Source: Acestrorhynchus altus
Taxonomy: Eukaryota > Chordata > Actinopteri > Characiformes > Acestrorhynchidae
Assembly (NCBI GenBank): GCA_034509495.1
Contig: CM067522.1
Coordinates: forward strand, 7,315,916-7,379,915
DNA: 64,000 nt
Direction of reading: 5' to 3'
The position numbers were made by a program, and so were the translations under genes. The notes under the pieces are model-generated. The model worked only from the letters and a program-made list of their open reading frames with translations. It did no database searches and was not told the origin of the DNA. Within the stretch, counting starts at the first letter, position 1; each line of letters starts with the position of its first letter. Positions 43,085 to 53,690 of the stretch are shown in pieces.

Positions 43085-43099
43085 CCACCAGGGGGCGCC
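43085..43099 (+). promoter_or_regulatory. CTCF core motif
   Basis: CCACCAGGGGGCGCC is an exact match to the canonical vertebrate CTCF core. It lies in non-repetitive DNA, about 55 bases right of the family K element and about 480 bases upstream of the TATA box of the plus-strand promoter. CTCF at such positions often marks promoter-proximal insulators or loop anchors; function here is inferred. Confidence 0.6.
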
Positions 43100-43439
43100 A
43101 TTCATCTCCTGTACTCAAAGAAGTCTTTCAGTCAGCCTCCTTATCTAACAGTCTCATAAGACCACAAAAGTGGCCATTGACACTTAATATGCCCAAGACA
43201 CCCTGAGTTTATCTTATTATGGTCCAGGTTCTTCACTTATTGTTTGTTAACAAACAAACCACAAACAAACACCAAAACAAACGCCAAACAAACAACAAAT
43301 AAGAGGCTGCAGCTGCTTCTACACCTCCCACCTGAGCTGGGAGATGTTGGGGGAAAACCAGCAGACCTCCACTCACATTTCCCAGCCCTGTAGGAGCTGC
43401 TGGTCCACCTCCACGGCTCCTCCGGTCTGACGGACAGCC

Positions 43440-43652
43440 GCCTCGTCCAATGAGCGCGCGGGAGGCGCGCAGGCTGTCCAATCGCGGAGCGGCAGGAGGA
43501 GGGGCTGGCCCCGCCCTCGCCCCATGACGTCATGCGCGAACAGCTGGTCCGCTGCGAGACGCGGAAAATGTGGACGATATAAAAGCCGCACTCGGCCGAG
43601 GAGGTCAACACTCCGCGTTCTGGCTGGAGATCTGGACGGCTCGAGCTCGGAC
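43440..43652 (+). promoter_or_regulatory. CpG-island core promoter with CCAAT, GC, CRE and TATA boxes
   Basis: The densest CpG stretch in the window (about 43400-43830). In order toward the gene: CCAAT at 43447-43451 and 43478-43482, a GC box CCCCGCCC near 43510, a perfect palindromic CRE ATGACGTCAT at 43524-43533, and TATAAAA at 43578-43584. The expected start site is near 43608, giving a 5' UTR of about 45 bases. The arrangement implies a strong, CREB/ATF-responsive promoter. Confidence 0.85.
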
Positions 43653-43707
43653 ATGGGCCGCGCGCAGCTCCTGTTGCTCCTGTCCGCCTGGCTGAGCTCC
43701 GTAGGAG
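43653..43707 (+). CDS. First coding exon of an unidentified secreted or membrane protein
   Basis: The ATG has a good Kozak context (G at -3 and +4) and opens an exon encoding MGRAQLLLLLSAWLSSVG plus one base. The exon ends at a consensus donor GAG/GTGAGT (43708). The product is a typical signal peptide: arginine at 3, a leucine-rich core and small residues at the end. Splicing after a signal peptide in phase 1 is the usual pattern for genes built from phase-1 extracellular modules (Ig, fibronectin III, EGF and receptor ectodomains). I could not identify exon 2 in the remaining 20 kb, so the family is unknown. The promoter directly upstream carries a TATA box and a CRE. A 263-codon antisense frame across the same CpG island is considered spurious. 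Confidence 0.75.
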
Positions 43708-44725
43708 GTGAGTGGGGGAGATCTCGGGCGGAGGAGCTGTCCCTCCGCCGCGGTGCTGAAGCTCGGAGGTGCCGCCGCGCACTGGGGCATCTGCATCTCC
43801 TTATCTCACAGTGCTTACAGTGTGGTCCAGCTGTGTGAGCAATCAGCCAACCCCTCCTGAAGAGTGGTCCTTCTTGGAGATCATACTTAGAGATAGATGG
43901 TGCGCATTCTGTAGGCAGCAGGTCCATGACTGGTGGTCCAGGACCTTCTAACTGTCTCCAGATCCCAACCTCTGAGCTCTGCAAAGGAGAGTGTGAAAAG
44001 TCAGCCTGACAGTGACTAAAGAGGTCGACTGCCTCAGCAGAGCACAACACCAGCAACGGCAGTGAACATCCAGAAATGTCCCAGTTTGATTGCTCACGTC
44101 CCCCAGCTTCTAGAGCTGGAATCTCAAGAAGTTTCTGTCGCCTGTCTTGACTGCTGTCAAGCACACACAGCGAGCAGACAAGCAGTTTGAGGGTCCTTGC
44201 CTATCATGTGCAGATGGGTAAACACCTCTAATGAAGCCTCCTTAGATCTCACCTGTGAGGTGCAGAGTGTTTGGGGGAAGGTGTCGATGCTGTGCTGAGA
44301 TACCTGAGCAAAGGGCAGATGAGCACCGCCGCTTGCTCCTGACAGCTTACTTGCATTGTAGTCTGCGAGCCGATTCACGTCTTCTTCCAGTTCAGAAGAC
44401 AGTGGCGGCTGGGTTTGGTCACTGCTTCATTCTGCAGGACTTGGAAAAGAGCATGACAGAGAAACTTTGAGTTTCACTTTTAGAGCTGAACTTTCTGCCC
44501 AGGCATCTGGAGTCTCCAACAAAATACAAAATTCCAGATCAGAATAAAAAAAGAAAGAAAATAATTTGTCAGACAGCAGAATTTGCAGTGATGCTGGTGT
44601 GTTCTGTGATATGTCTTATTGGTGCTGCATTCATTTGGTTGTGCTTTTTGATTGTTGTTCATATGTGGAGTTGTAGATGCATAGACATATAGAAATATAG
44701 ATAGATTGATATATGAAGAGAACTG
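43708..44725 (+). other. Start of presumed intron 1
   Basis: Unique sequence following the splice donor. The first 120 bases remain CpG-rich. Short frames (for example 44255-44470) have no domain. No exon was recognised. Confidence 0.45.
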
Positions 44726-45520
44726 TTACATTATGTGGATGTTTAGGTAATGTGTGCAGTATAGACCCGTTACATTGTGTGAATGTTTAGGTAATGTGTG
44801 CAGTATAGACCCTTTACATTATGTGGATGTTTAGGTAATGTGTGCAGTATAGACCCTTTACATTGTGTGGATGTTTAGGTAATGTGTGCAGTATAGACCC
44901 TTTACATTGTGTGAATGTTTAGGTAATGTGTGCAGTATAGATCCTTTACATTGTGTGGATGTTTAGGTAATGTGTGCAGTATAGACCCGTTACATTGTGT
45001 GAATGTTTAGGTAATGTGTGCAGTATAGATCCTTTACATTATGTGGATGTTTAGGTAATGTGTGCAGTATAGATCCTTTACATTATGTGGACATTTAGGT
45101 AATGTGTGCAGTATAGACCCTTTACATTATGTGGACGTTTAGGTAATGTGTGCAGTATAGACCCTTTACATTATGTGGATATTTAGGTAATGTGTGCAGT
45201 ATAGATCCTTTACATTATGTGGATGTTTAGGTAATGTGTGCAGTATAGACCCTTTACATTATGTGGACATTTAGGTAATGTGTGCAGTATAGATCCTTTA
45301 CATTATGTGGATGTTTAGGTAATGTGTACAGTATGTGGACGTTTAGGTAATGTGTGCAGTATAGACCCTTTACATTGTGTGGAGGTTTAGGTAATGTGTG
45401 CAGTATAGACCCTTTACATTGTGTGGATGTTTAGGTAATGTGTGCAGTATAGACCCTTTACATTATGTGGAGGTTTAGGTAATGTGTGCAGTATAGATCC
45501 TTTACATTATGTGTTTAATA
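44726..45520 (+). repeat. 44-bp minisatellite, about 18 units
   Basis: The unit is TTACATTRTGTGGATGTTTA then GGTAATGTGTGCAGTATAGA plus YCCK. The period is exactly 44 (unit starts 44726, 44770, 44814 and so on). Units differ at only a few positions (A/G after TTACATT; GGAT, GAAT, GGAC or GGAG; ACC or TCC). One unit near 45320 has lost about 18 bases by a join between CAGTAT and TTATGTGG. Homogeneity indicates recent expansion or ongoing conversion. Confidence 0.97.
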
Positions 45521-48500
45521 TGAATGTGATGTGTTTGGTGTAACTCTATTATATAATAAGAAATAAAATTCTTTTCATATTTGCATTTCATCTTTTGTCC
45601 ACAATTGTTCTTTAAAGAAGGCTTCTTTCTGAGACCTTTATTTTTTTAAGAATGTATAATGAATTCTATATGAAATAATGTCAAACCGTTAACACATATA
45701 ATTCTAATGGAGACTCATATCAAAACATGTACTAAGCCAATTCATAAGTATTGCTGGACTGATTAACAGCACAAAATCCAATATATGGCAATGAAGGAGT
45801 ACCGAACGGAGAGGCAGAGCCCTGGCGATCGCTCACATTGATTGCAGTATCAATGAGAAGCAGGGGTATAGTGATCTGCAAAGGCACACATAAAGGAGCT
45901 TGCCTGATAAGCCATGTAGTCTCACGGGGGCATGAGTCACAGCAGACCAAAAGAGACAGTTCACTGAGATAGGCTTCCGCAAACGGGCAGCTATAGACAA
46001 GGATTGGTGGGCTACAATTGTCTGTACCTCTTTCTCTTTGTCTTTCTGTGCTGTTCCCGCTTGGATCTGTCCCTCTTTCTTCTTTCTTTGCTGACACGTG
46101 GCTTGTTTGATCACAGAGAGTGAGAAAACGAGGAAGGGAGAGTTGAAAGTCATGGTATAAGTGTTTATAACTAAAATATGTTTTTAAGTCATTTTCTTTA
46201 TAGATTTTTATCAATACTGGCATTTTTGTTCAAGTAATCTTTATGGTGCTGTGTTCTGACCTGGAGCAAACATAAAACTGTGATGGAGATATGAAAATAA
46301 AAAGCCATTTCTATAGCATAAAAACATCTTCGACATATTTCATTGACATAAAACCATATTGGGGTGTTTCCACATGTAATATATCCAAGGAGAAGAAACA
46401 TATTGTGTACTATTGCTTTTTCCACAATATAAGCTGAAGCATAAAGCTGATGATGCTGGAGAAACTGGGGACGAAAATTTTCATGTAGATCAAAAACCAT
46501 TGAACATAAAAATGACGTTTAAATCAACTGAGAAATGTTGAGAAACATCTGAAGCCCCCACTTTCACTTGTATTTATTTGCAGCCCTATCTTACCTGGAC
46601 CAGTTCAAAGCAAGTACTGTGTGTATTTATGGCAATGGTGTAAAAGTGAATTACAGTACAGGTTGCCCATGAGCAAAAAAAAAAAGAGCCATTAATTAAA
46701 TTAATCTTTATCAAGAACAATAATCCATTCTGACCCTTTGTGAATTAAGTATTAAAAAGATAAATAGTGACACAAATGGCTGTACATTTGGGCTGTACTT
46801 TGTACTTTGTACTACCATTTCATTACATTTATTGTAATTTAGCCATTTTTTCTTCTAAATATTTATGTATGTTGATGTCCATTATAAAAAGGCTTATGTA
46901 AGTTTTGCCTTGTGAACTGTTACTTAAAGATCACCCTTCCTTTTTTTTAAACTACATCCTTGCAACAGTTTTTACCAGCTGAGGACGAGAGCAAACCTTT
47001 TCTTCTAAAATCGCACACACACTCATGAAAACCCATTACACAAAGAAATGACCCATGAAGAGGTGCTTTGCATTAAGCAGAGGAACATTTCTTAGTATTC
47101 ACATCTGCTGTGTTAACACTGGATTTAAAGTAGACGAGAGGGAGCTTGATTTCTTGAACTGGGGAGAGTGATGAACATTGCTGGTCCACACTTTTTTCCA
47201 ATGAACATTATATGTTTGTGAGGTTGAGAAAGGATTGTGACTCATGAAAAATCTGGTGTGTATTAAGTAAAATAGCATTTTTATGTCAAATGAAAATCAC
47301 CCGGAGTTGGAATGAATAATAATTAGTGCCGTTGAAAAGACCATCATATCTATGTATCACAATATTACAATTCTCAGAAACACAGCATATAATTTTAATT
47401 ACTAGTTTCAGTGCAGTCTTATACTCTGTCAACAATGGAGCCCATAAATTGACCTATGTAAGGCGTGTATGCTGGGTTGTTACCTGTTCTGATTTCAACC
47501 TGGATAGTCCATTTTTCAGGACTGGCATCATCCTCAATGTTCACGGTTTTAAGCACAATTGGCCTTTTTTTATTACCCCCCCAAATCATTGAAAAATGAA
47601 GCAGCGACCAGTTTTGAATGTAATCTGTCCATGTTTTTGTGGTAAAAAAAAGACTGTAGGGTGTCCCCCCCCCATCTCTCACCCTCTCCACACTTGTACA
47701 TATAAGCAGTGTCTGGTTTTGAATGTAACCTATCTTGGTTATCATCAAATAAGACTGTGGGACCCTTACTAAGCTATGGCCACGACTTAATGATCTCGTT
47801 AATCGCCTTATTAAGTAAGGCACACCATCCATATGATATCCCAATAAATTGCTTTGCTGACAGTATCACAATATATCACAGTATATTGAATCATTACCCT
47901 TATATCAACATATCATATCACCAGATTCTTGCAAATTCACAGCTCTAGAGACCACTGGACCAGTTAAATCTATTAGGTCTGTGTTGACCACTGGGAAAAC
48001 AAAGGCATGTTCCTCAGTGTCAATATCACAAATATACCATACCTAGTACTATAAAACAATTGTTATTGTTCTTTATGTTTTGGCACATAAATTGTGTTCG
48101 TGTTTAGTACATTTCTCTCCAGAACAAAAGGTATTTCCCCAAGCCTGCTGCTATGTTTAGAATGGCTGATGAATCATCTTGATTTAGAATGTACCACATT
48201 AATGTTTGTCCAGGGTATCTGTCCCAGTCATTGCTTAGACCAGGAGAAGGAGGAAATTGCATTAAACGGACAGATCGGTTTACAAAGCTACGTAACGTCA
48301 TTAGTGTCCTGGACAACTTTGTTCTTTAGGTCCAATTAAAGCCAGCATGTTTGAGCTGTTTCCGACGTGTATTCCAACCGTATCAGCTGTTTTTGATTGT
48401 CCACATCATTAGAAGTGCAGCATAACACTATTAAGCAATGCCTGTTTTTCTGCTTATGTTATTAACTTCGTAGCTAAGACAGAGCATTTGCTAATGGTTG

Positions 48501-48749
48501 CAGGTAAACTGTATATAGGTTTAGTTTTAGGCGGGTTCCTAGACATCATTGGTGTCCAGGACCAGTTAAAACCAGCATGTTTGAACTGGCATCTGAGATG
48601 TTTTTCAGAGTGTTCACAGAGTGTCTTAAATAAGGACCTTTCAGTAAATGGTTCATCATAAACCAATCCACAGGCAAGACTAGTTTGTAGGTGTGTAGGC
48701 TTTGATTAGAGCACATCCTGTCTATAACATACAAAAATAGCTGTTAGTT
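45521..48749. other. Unassigned sequence, presumed intron
   Basis: Contains a 164-codon minus-strand frame (45732-46223) without a recognisable domain, in a GC-richer patch (45790-46100). It also has a diverged tandem duplication at 47598-47770 and CACAATATATCACAGTATAT then TGAATCATTACCC at 47868-47900, an eroded interspersed repeat. A 141-codon frame at 47419-47844 spans the duplication and is not credible as a gene. 46980-47230 appears unique. Confidence 0.35.
47598..47770 (+). repeat. Diverged tandem duplication, period about 105 bp
   Basis: AAGCAGCGACCAGTTTTGAA then TGTAATCTGTCC at 47598 recurs as AAGCAGTGTCTGGTTTTGAA then TGTAACCTATC at about 47703. Both are followed by a segment ending AAAAGACTGTAGGG / AATAAGACTGTGGG. 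Confidence 0.65.
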
Positions 48750-49010
48750 TCTTTTCACCCTGTCCTTCAACAGCCTATTCTCAGTCCAGCAGTGACACTG
48801 AGGGGATTAAACACTTCAGCAGCACTGCTGTGTCTGATCCACTTGCACCAGTACAACACACACTAACGCCCCACCACCATGTGATTGTCACTGCAATGCT
48901 GAGAATGACCTACCACCCAAGTAATACCTGCTCTGTGGTGGTCCGGAGCAATGTATGCAGAGAAACTGATGGACTACAATTATACTACAAAGTGCTCCAT
49001 TATGGTCAGA
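48750..49010 (+). mobile_element. Family K MITE fragment
   Basis: Shares CAGCAGCACTGCTGTGTC, CACCACCATG, GTCACTGCAATGCTGAGAAT, TACCTGCTCTGTGGTGGTCC and ACAAAGTGCTCC with 42484-43030. Terminal repeats absent. Confidence 0.7.
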
Positions 49011-49289
49011 GGCAGTTCCGTGCATAAATGACGAAGACACCTCTGGATCCATTTAATGCTTAAACAAGTCCTATCCACGATGGAGCTCTTTTATTTTGTG
49101 AATCAACCGTCTCCGCCTGTCTTGAGAGAAACTTTTGTGCTCTTCTTTACTATTAAAATATCAATTATCTTGATACAACTTAAGAGAGAGTTAAGAGGTT
49201 CTTATGAAGAACAGAAAGTCTTTCCTGAATCCCAGAGAACTTTAATGTCCAGTTGTGATGCTCTATGTCCCCCTTAGATTGTCCAAAAT
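49011..49289. other. No feature recognised
   Basis: Unassigned; a short frame at 49056-49277 has no domain. Confidence 0.3.
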
Positions 49290-49770
49290 CAATTACAATC
49301 GTAGAGAGATAAATGGCGCCTCTCTTGTCCCATGGGGATGTTTTAGGGCATCTTTGTTTTGCACAACCTTGATCAGCACATCATCCGTCGCAGGGCTCTG
49401 ATTGATGCGACGCCAGCGCATAATTCAATATCGTGCTGCACCAACTTGCTAATCTCGTATTCACCATGAACTAATGGAAGTCTGGCTCTGTGTTCGCCCA
49501 GTGTGCGGGAACTCAGACTGTGGGAAGCATCCAGTGAAACAGCATTGGTTTACAGACGTCTGAGCCAAGAACGCGACCGACTCACGGCAGGGGTGATTAA
49601 AAGGTGACGGAAGCATGGCCCAGAGCTGTCAAAAAAAAAAAAAATCAATACCAGATTCGCAGAAGCACATTCTGCATTTTAATGAGGGAATTAATGCAAG
49701 CAGAATAGTATGCACTTTAGATGCAGAGACTGGTGTCTTGGGCCAAATGAATCAGTATAGATGTACCCGA
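49290..49770. other. Unique CpG-containing stretch, candidate conserved non-coding element
   Basis: Within an otherwise CpG-poor intron this stretch has many CG dinucleotides (CATCCGTCGCAGGGC, GATGCGACGCCAGCG, AACGCGACCGACTCACGG). An AT-rich block (TTTTAATGAGGGAATTAATG) with homeodomain-type TAAT cores follows. There is no open frame or repeat match. An enhancer is a reasonable but untested guess. Confidence 0.35.
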
Positions 49771-50053
49771 ATCATTTATTTAAGAGGAGATTGATCTGAT
49801 CTCTGGTCTCTTCTCAAATCAAAAGTGCAGCCTATTAGAAATTTAATTAAACTCATTATGACTATAGATGATACAAACAATTTACTGAAGGCAGGCAAGA
49901 TATGGGGATATATGGATGGGGATATCTATGGGGCCATTTTATGATATAGTGAATTAAATAATTCTATTAGCAAATACATTTCTGAAAATGTCTTCATTTA
50001 TTTGTCTAGGAGAAGAATAACATTTAGTATAGAATCCACAGCAGTTCTTTCAT
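49771..50053. other. No feature recognised
   Basis: AT-rich spacer. Confidence 0.3.
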
Positions 50054-50605
50054 TCTTAGAACCCGAGATTCACATTTTGCAGGCACTTATATATTTTAGG
50101 GTTCATATCTGAGGAACAAAGTAACCTACAGACATGATACACATATCATACAACAAACTTCAGTATTTACTCTAATGTCTGATGTGCATATTAAATCTCT
50201 GTCCACATGTACATGCTTAAGCTGCATGCAGACTTTGACTGATCAGTGAAAAGGGGCAGGGCTAATGATGTCGCTGACCCAGACATTGGGTTACAGAGGA
50301 AAATGAGAGGGGAGGGGCTGTATAATATGAATTATGAGAAGGGATAATACAGATATATACATAAAAAAGGATTAAGCAAAAACAATCAACAACAACAACA
50401 TACTGATATCTAAATTCTGTTAATATTTACATCTGGAATGAAGACAAATATGAGTAGGCTATGATCTCCAGAAAATGACAATATCTGGCATGTGTGACGT
50501 GGCATGTACATTTTATATTCTATAAATACATTTTGAATTTTTTGGTGAATGAAAGTATGTCAAACTACAAAAACATCCCACAAAAGTGGCCTAGAAAATG
50601 AAAGG
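50054..50605 (+). mobile_element. Family P element, best-bounded copy (552 bp)
   Basis: The left end reads TTCTTAGAACCCGAGATTCA. The right end, read inward, is CCTTTCATTTTCTAGGCC and abuts TTAA (50606-50609). Between them are all family blocks: CAAAGTAACCTACAGACATG, TGATCAGTGAAAAGGGGCAG then GGCTAATGATGTC, ACATTGGGTTACAGAGG, TTAATATTTACATCTGGAAT and CAATATCTGGCATGTGTGAC. No transposase. TTAA flanks and CCYTTAG-type ends are the piggyBac superfamily hallmark. Confidence 0.7.
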
Positions 50606-50609
50606 TTAA

Positions 50610-51061
50610 ATTCCTCCTTTTAAATCGAAAGGGACATAAATGACTAGCAATCTACAGGAAAAGGGTTTATCAGTTCACAATGGATAACTTACCCATGTCT
50701 CAGACCCTCTGACTTAAACATGTCCTGTAACAAATGATCAAATGCAGCTTATACAGACATTCAAGCAGAACTGTTAATACAAGGCAAAGTAATTTGTCTA
50801 GACTAACATTGTAGGCTTGCTATTGACACAGACATTGTGGAAATGTAGAATGTTCAGTAAATTCTGACCAAATGAAGTTAAGATAAGCTAAACATATATT
50901 TTAAATCATGCAAAAACATAGCAAAAACATGGCACAGCTTGCACAGCTCCCATGAAAACTGAACAATCAAGAGCAAACCAAACTAATGTCAGGTTTGTGT
51001 ATTTATTTAAAAAAGACACACAAGGTTTATGTGGGTTTTTTCACATGATATTTATATTATA
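50610..51061. other. No feature recognised
   Basis: AT-rich spacer without identified features. Confidence 0.3.
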
Positions 51062-51201
<140 letters not shown>

Positions 51202-51209
51202 ATTGAAAT

Positions 51210-51567
51210 GTAGGTTATCATCAAAGAGTATGCTGCTTTTGTTGGAGTAACTGTCTCTCCCATCAAGGGAAGGGTTTCTATTGGATTTTAGAGCATTGCT
51301 TTGAGGGTTTGATTGAATTCAGTGACAAGAATGTGAGTGAGGTCAGGATGATGGACGATCACCACTCCACCTCATCCACAACCTCCACCTCCCCCATTTC
51401 ATCCCAAAAGTATTGCATGAACTTCTATCATCATGCTCCACAGGTCAGTGATGCGGGACTTTATACATCTTTGGCCCATGCCTGGCATTAGGCACGGTGT
51501 GTTTATTTTCTATAGAGAGTGCTATTGTATTGGCCCACATTTTACAGGGACCAGACAAGCTATGTGT

Positions 51568-51603
<36 letters not shown>

Positions 51604-51680
51604 ATTTGCACATCTGTGTCAACAATGGACGCAACATAAAGTAGCTGAATGAATTTATTAAAAGGAGTCCCATCATTATG
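51210..51680 (+). mobile_element. Family T MITE carrying an internal (TG)n expansion
   Basis: GGAGTAACTGTCTCTCCCATC, TTTAGAGCATTGCTTTGAGG, GAGTGAGGTCAGGATGATGG, GCCTGGCATTAGGCACGGTG, GACCAGACAAGCTATGTGTG and AAAGTAGCTGAATGAATT follow the family order. At 51561-51602 a (TG)n microsatellite has grown from the short TGTGTGTG present at this position in family members. Confidence 0.75.
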
Positions 51681-51844
51681 ACAAGAGACAAATATGACTT
51701 GCTTTTGATTCAACAATTATGTTAAGGCAGAATTTTATAATGATAATTATAACACAACAAAAACAAAAGTATATAAGCACCAAGATTATCACCACCTGCC
51801 TCACAAGATAACAAGCTGCAGTAAAACCTGTGAATGTTAATGCA

Positions 51845-52045
51845 GAGCAGTTCAATCCCAATCCTGGGACCCCCCTCTGCTTCACACACTTAAATGTTTT
51901 CCCTGATCTATCAGTCCTGATTCAGCTAATCAGCTAATTACCAAGCCCTTTGTGAGTTGAATCAGATGTGCAAGAGCAGGGGAAACATGGAAATGTGCTG
52001 TGCAGAAAGTGGAGGCCTGAGATTAGGATTTGGTTCCACTGTAAT
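51845..52045. mobile_element. Family H MITE copy
   Basis: The left arm GCAGTTCAATCCCAATCCTG then GGACCCCCCTCTGC and the right arm GCAGAAAGTGGAGGCCTGAG then ATTAGGATTTGGTTCC are imperfectly complementary around a core with GATTCAGCTAATCAGCTAAT. Similar to 19157-19347 but more diverged. Confidence 0.6.
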
Positions 52046-52124
52046 AAAGACGTGACAGAGCAGCAGGGACTTTCATGTATTAGTGAAGTCAAGCTGAGAA
52101 CTTTGTAGTCATCCTACCCGTGTA

Positions 52125-52345
52125 TAAAGTGTGTGGATGCTGTATTGTAGTGTACTGCTCTCTAACAGACTGTGGTTTGATTCCCTGTGATTCACTGAGC
52201 TACATCGATATACTGTACTTGAGTAAGAGTCCTAATCCTAATGCTACATTTGCAGACCTCTGTAACTTAATTATGCTGTAAGTCATTGTGCATAAGACTG
52301 TTTGCCAAATGCTATAACCATAAATGACCCTTAAACGAAATAGTA
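52125..52345 (+). mobile_element. tRNA-derived SINE with conserved tail
   Basis: The head contains TATTGTAGTGTACTGCTCTC and a B-box-like TGGTTTGATTCCC (52173-52185). The 3' part GTAAGTCATTGTGCATAAGA then CTGTTTGCCAAATGC is the familiar tail of fish tRNA-SINEs (TAAGAGCGTCTGCCAAATG). Not a functional tRNA. Confidence 0.7.
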
Positions 52346-52399
52346 TAGGAATGAAATTCTGCCACAGCCTCATTGCAATGTTAACCAATGACCAAGACA

Positions 52400-52401
<2 letters not shown>

Positions 52402-52471
<70 letters not shown>
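52402..52471. repeat. (AT)n microsatellite
   Basis: 35 AT units. Confidence 0.97.
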
Positions 52472-52476
<5 letters not shown>

Positions 52477-53514
52477 CAATTAACAACACAGTAAGTTCAT
52501 ATGACTAAGTGCACTAGAGCTGTGGTCACCAACCCAGTTCCTGGGGAACTTGTTTCACATACATTTCACACACACGTTTAATGGTAAGTCCTCTACTTTG
52601 TAGTGATTTGAGGATCATGTGTATGGGTTACTCTGATTCTGAGATATGAGGCCCACAATAGGCCACATAGCTGCCCGTAAAATGTGCAGCACGGGCTGTA
52701 AAGGTGTGCAGCAGAACACGCAAAGAAGGAAAAGATGATATTTGGAGGATGTTAGATTGGGATAAGCAGTGGCTCCAGTCATATTTATCTTCTCAAATGT
52801 CAGTTATTTCTTCACCAACTGGTGTTTAATATGGACAGTTCAGAGAAGAACCTGCCATATAATGAAGCCGTCAGTTAAACTCTCACAGCTAGATCGCAGA
52901 CGTTCTTTGAATCTGTCACATCTGCCGTTTCTGCCTTTGAACTCTCTACGTTTTCAGACAAAATGTGCTGCAATTTGGGCTTCAGAAAACAGCTGATGCA
53001 GACAGGCCCTCCTCCTGTGTTTACGGAATGTTCATAAGCACAGAACAGACTGCCTGGCAATCTGTCGGTTCACGTGACTCATATTGAGTCATAAAGTGGA
53101 TTCACATGCCCTGCTGGATTCTTTTCTGCCTCTCCATGCATTGGACAGCATGCTCAGGTTGGAACGTGCTAAAGTCTGTGGAAATGGGGTGCAAAAACAG
53201 GCCATGAGAAGTGTCCCGTGGCCAGTGGGACATTGACAGAGCGGAGGACGCAGGATCCCTAACCCCACCATTAATCAGAATGCACGACTCATTACTCAGG
53301 AGCCACTATGGCCATGAATCAAAGTTTTAAAGGCTGCTGTGCACAAACTGCCTCTTACTGGCACAGAAGCAAGGAAGTAGGGACTGCTGGTTCAAGATAA
53401 ACATCTGGGGTACACTGGCAGGACATATACCTTTGGAAAATGGAAATACGGCTCAAAAGTTTGGAATCACTGTTTTAACAATCCTTTTTGGAATGGAGAA
53501 AATATGACGATTCA
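52472..53514. other. Unique sequence; small family H remnant at its start
   Basis: 52518-52560 (CTGTGGTCACCAACCCAGTT, CCTGGGGAACTTG) resembles a family H arm. 52760-53330 appears unique, with balanced composition and no coding domain. A candidate for a conservation test. Confidence 0.35.
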
Positions 53515-53690
53515 CTATTAGCACGCGAGATCCACACTTTGTGGGCAGTTACATGCCGTAGTCTAGTCTTCATAACTTCATGACAGGATCAGAGTAACCC
53601 GCAGACATATAACATGCACATATATCAAAGCACAGGACATCATAGTCTCTTCATTGTGTGATGAATCAGATCAGCTTCTTCCGTTTGGGT
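53515..53690 (+). mobile_element. Family P element, left-end fragment
   Basis: TATTAGCACGCGAGATCCAC, TTTGTGGGCAGTTACATGCC, TCATAACTTCATGACAGGAT, CAGAGTAACCCGCAGACATA and TTCATTGTGTGATGAATCAG follow the family order. The right part is absent. Confidence 0.65.

Noticed and set aside
43653..43707. Naming the gene of the signal-peptide exon (for example an Eph receptor, cadherin or fibronectin)
   Set aside because: Signal peptides are not diagnostic and no second exon was seen. Any name would be a guess.
43373..44164. 263-codon antisense frame, the longest in the window
   Set aside because: It runs antisense across the CpG island and exon 1. GC-rich DNA suppresses stop codons, and the frame has no domain, promoter or splice logic. 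The sense-strand promoter and signal peptide explain the region better.
47419..47844. 141-codon minus-strand frame
   Set aside because: It spans a degraded tandem duplication and low-complexity C and A runs, and no domain was recognised.
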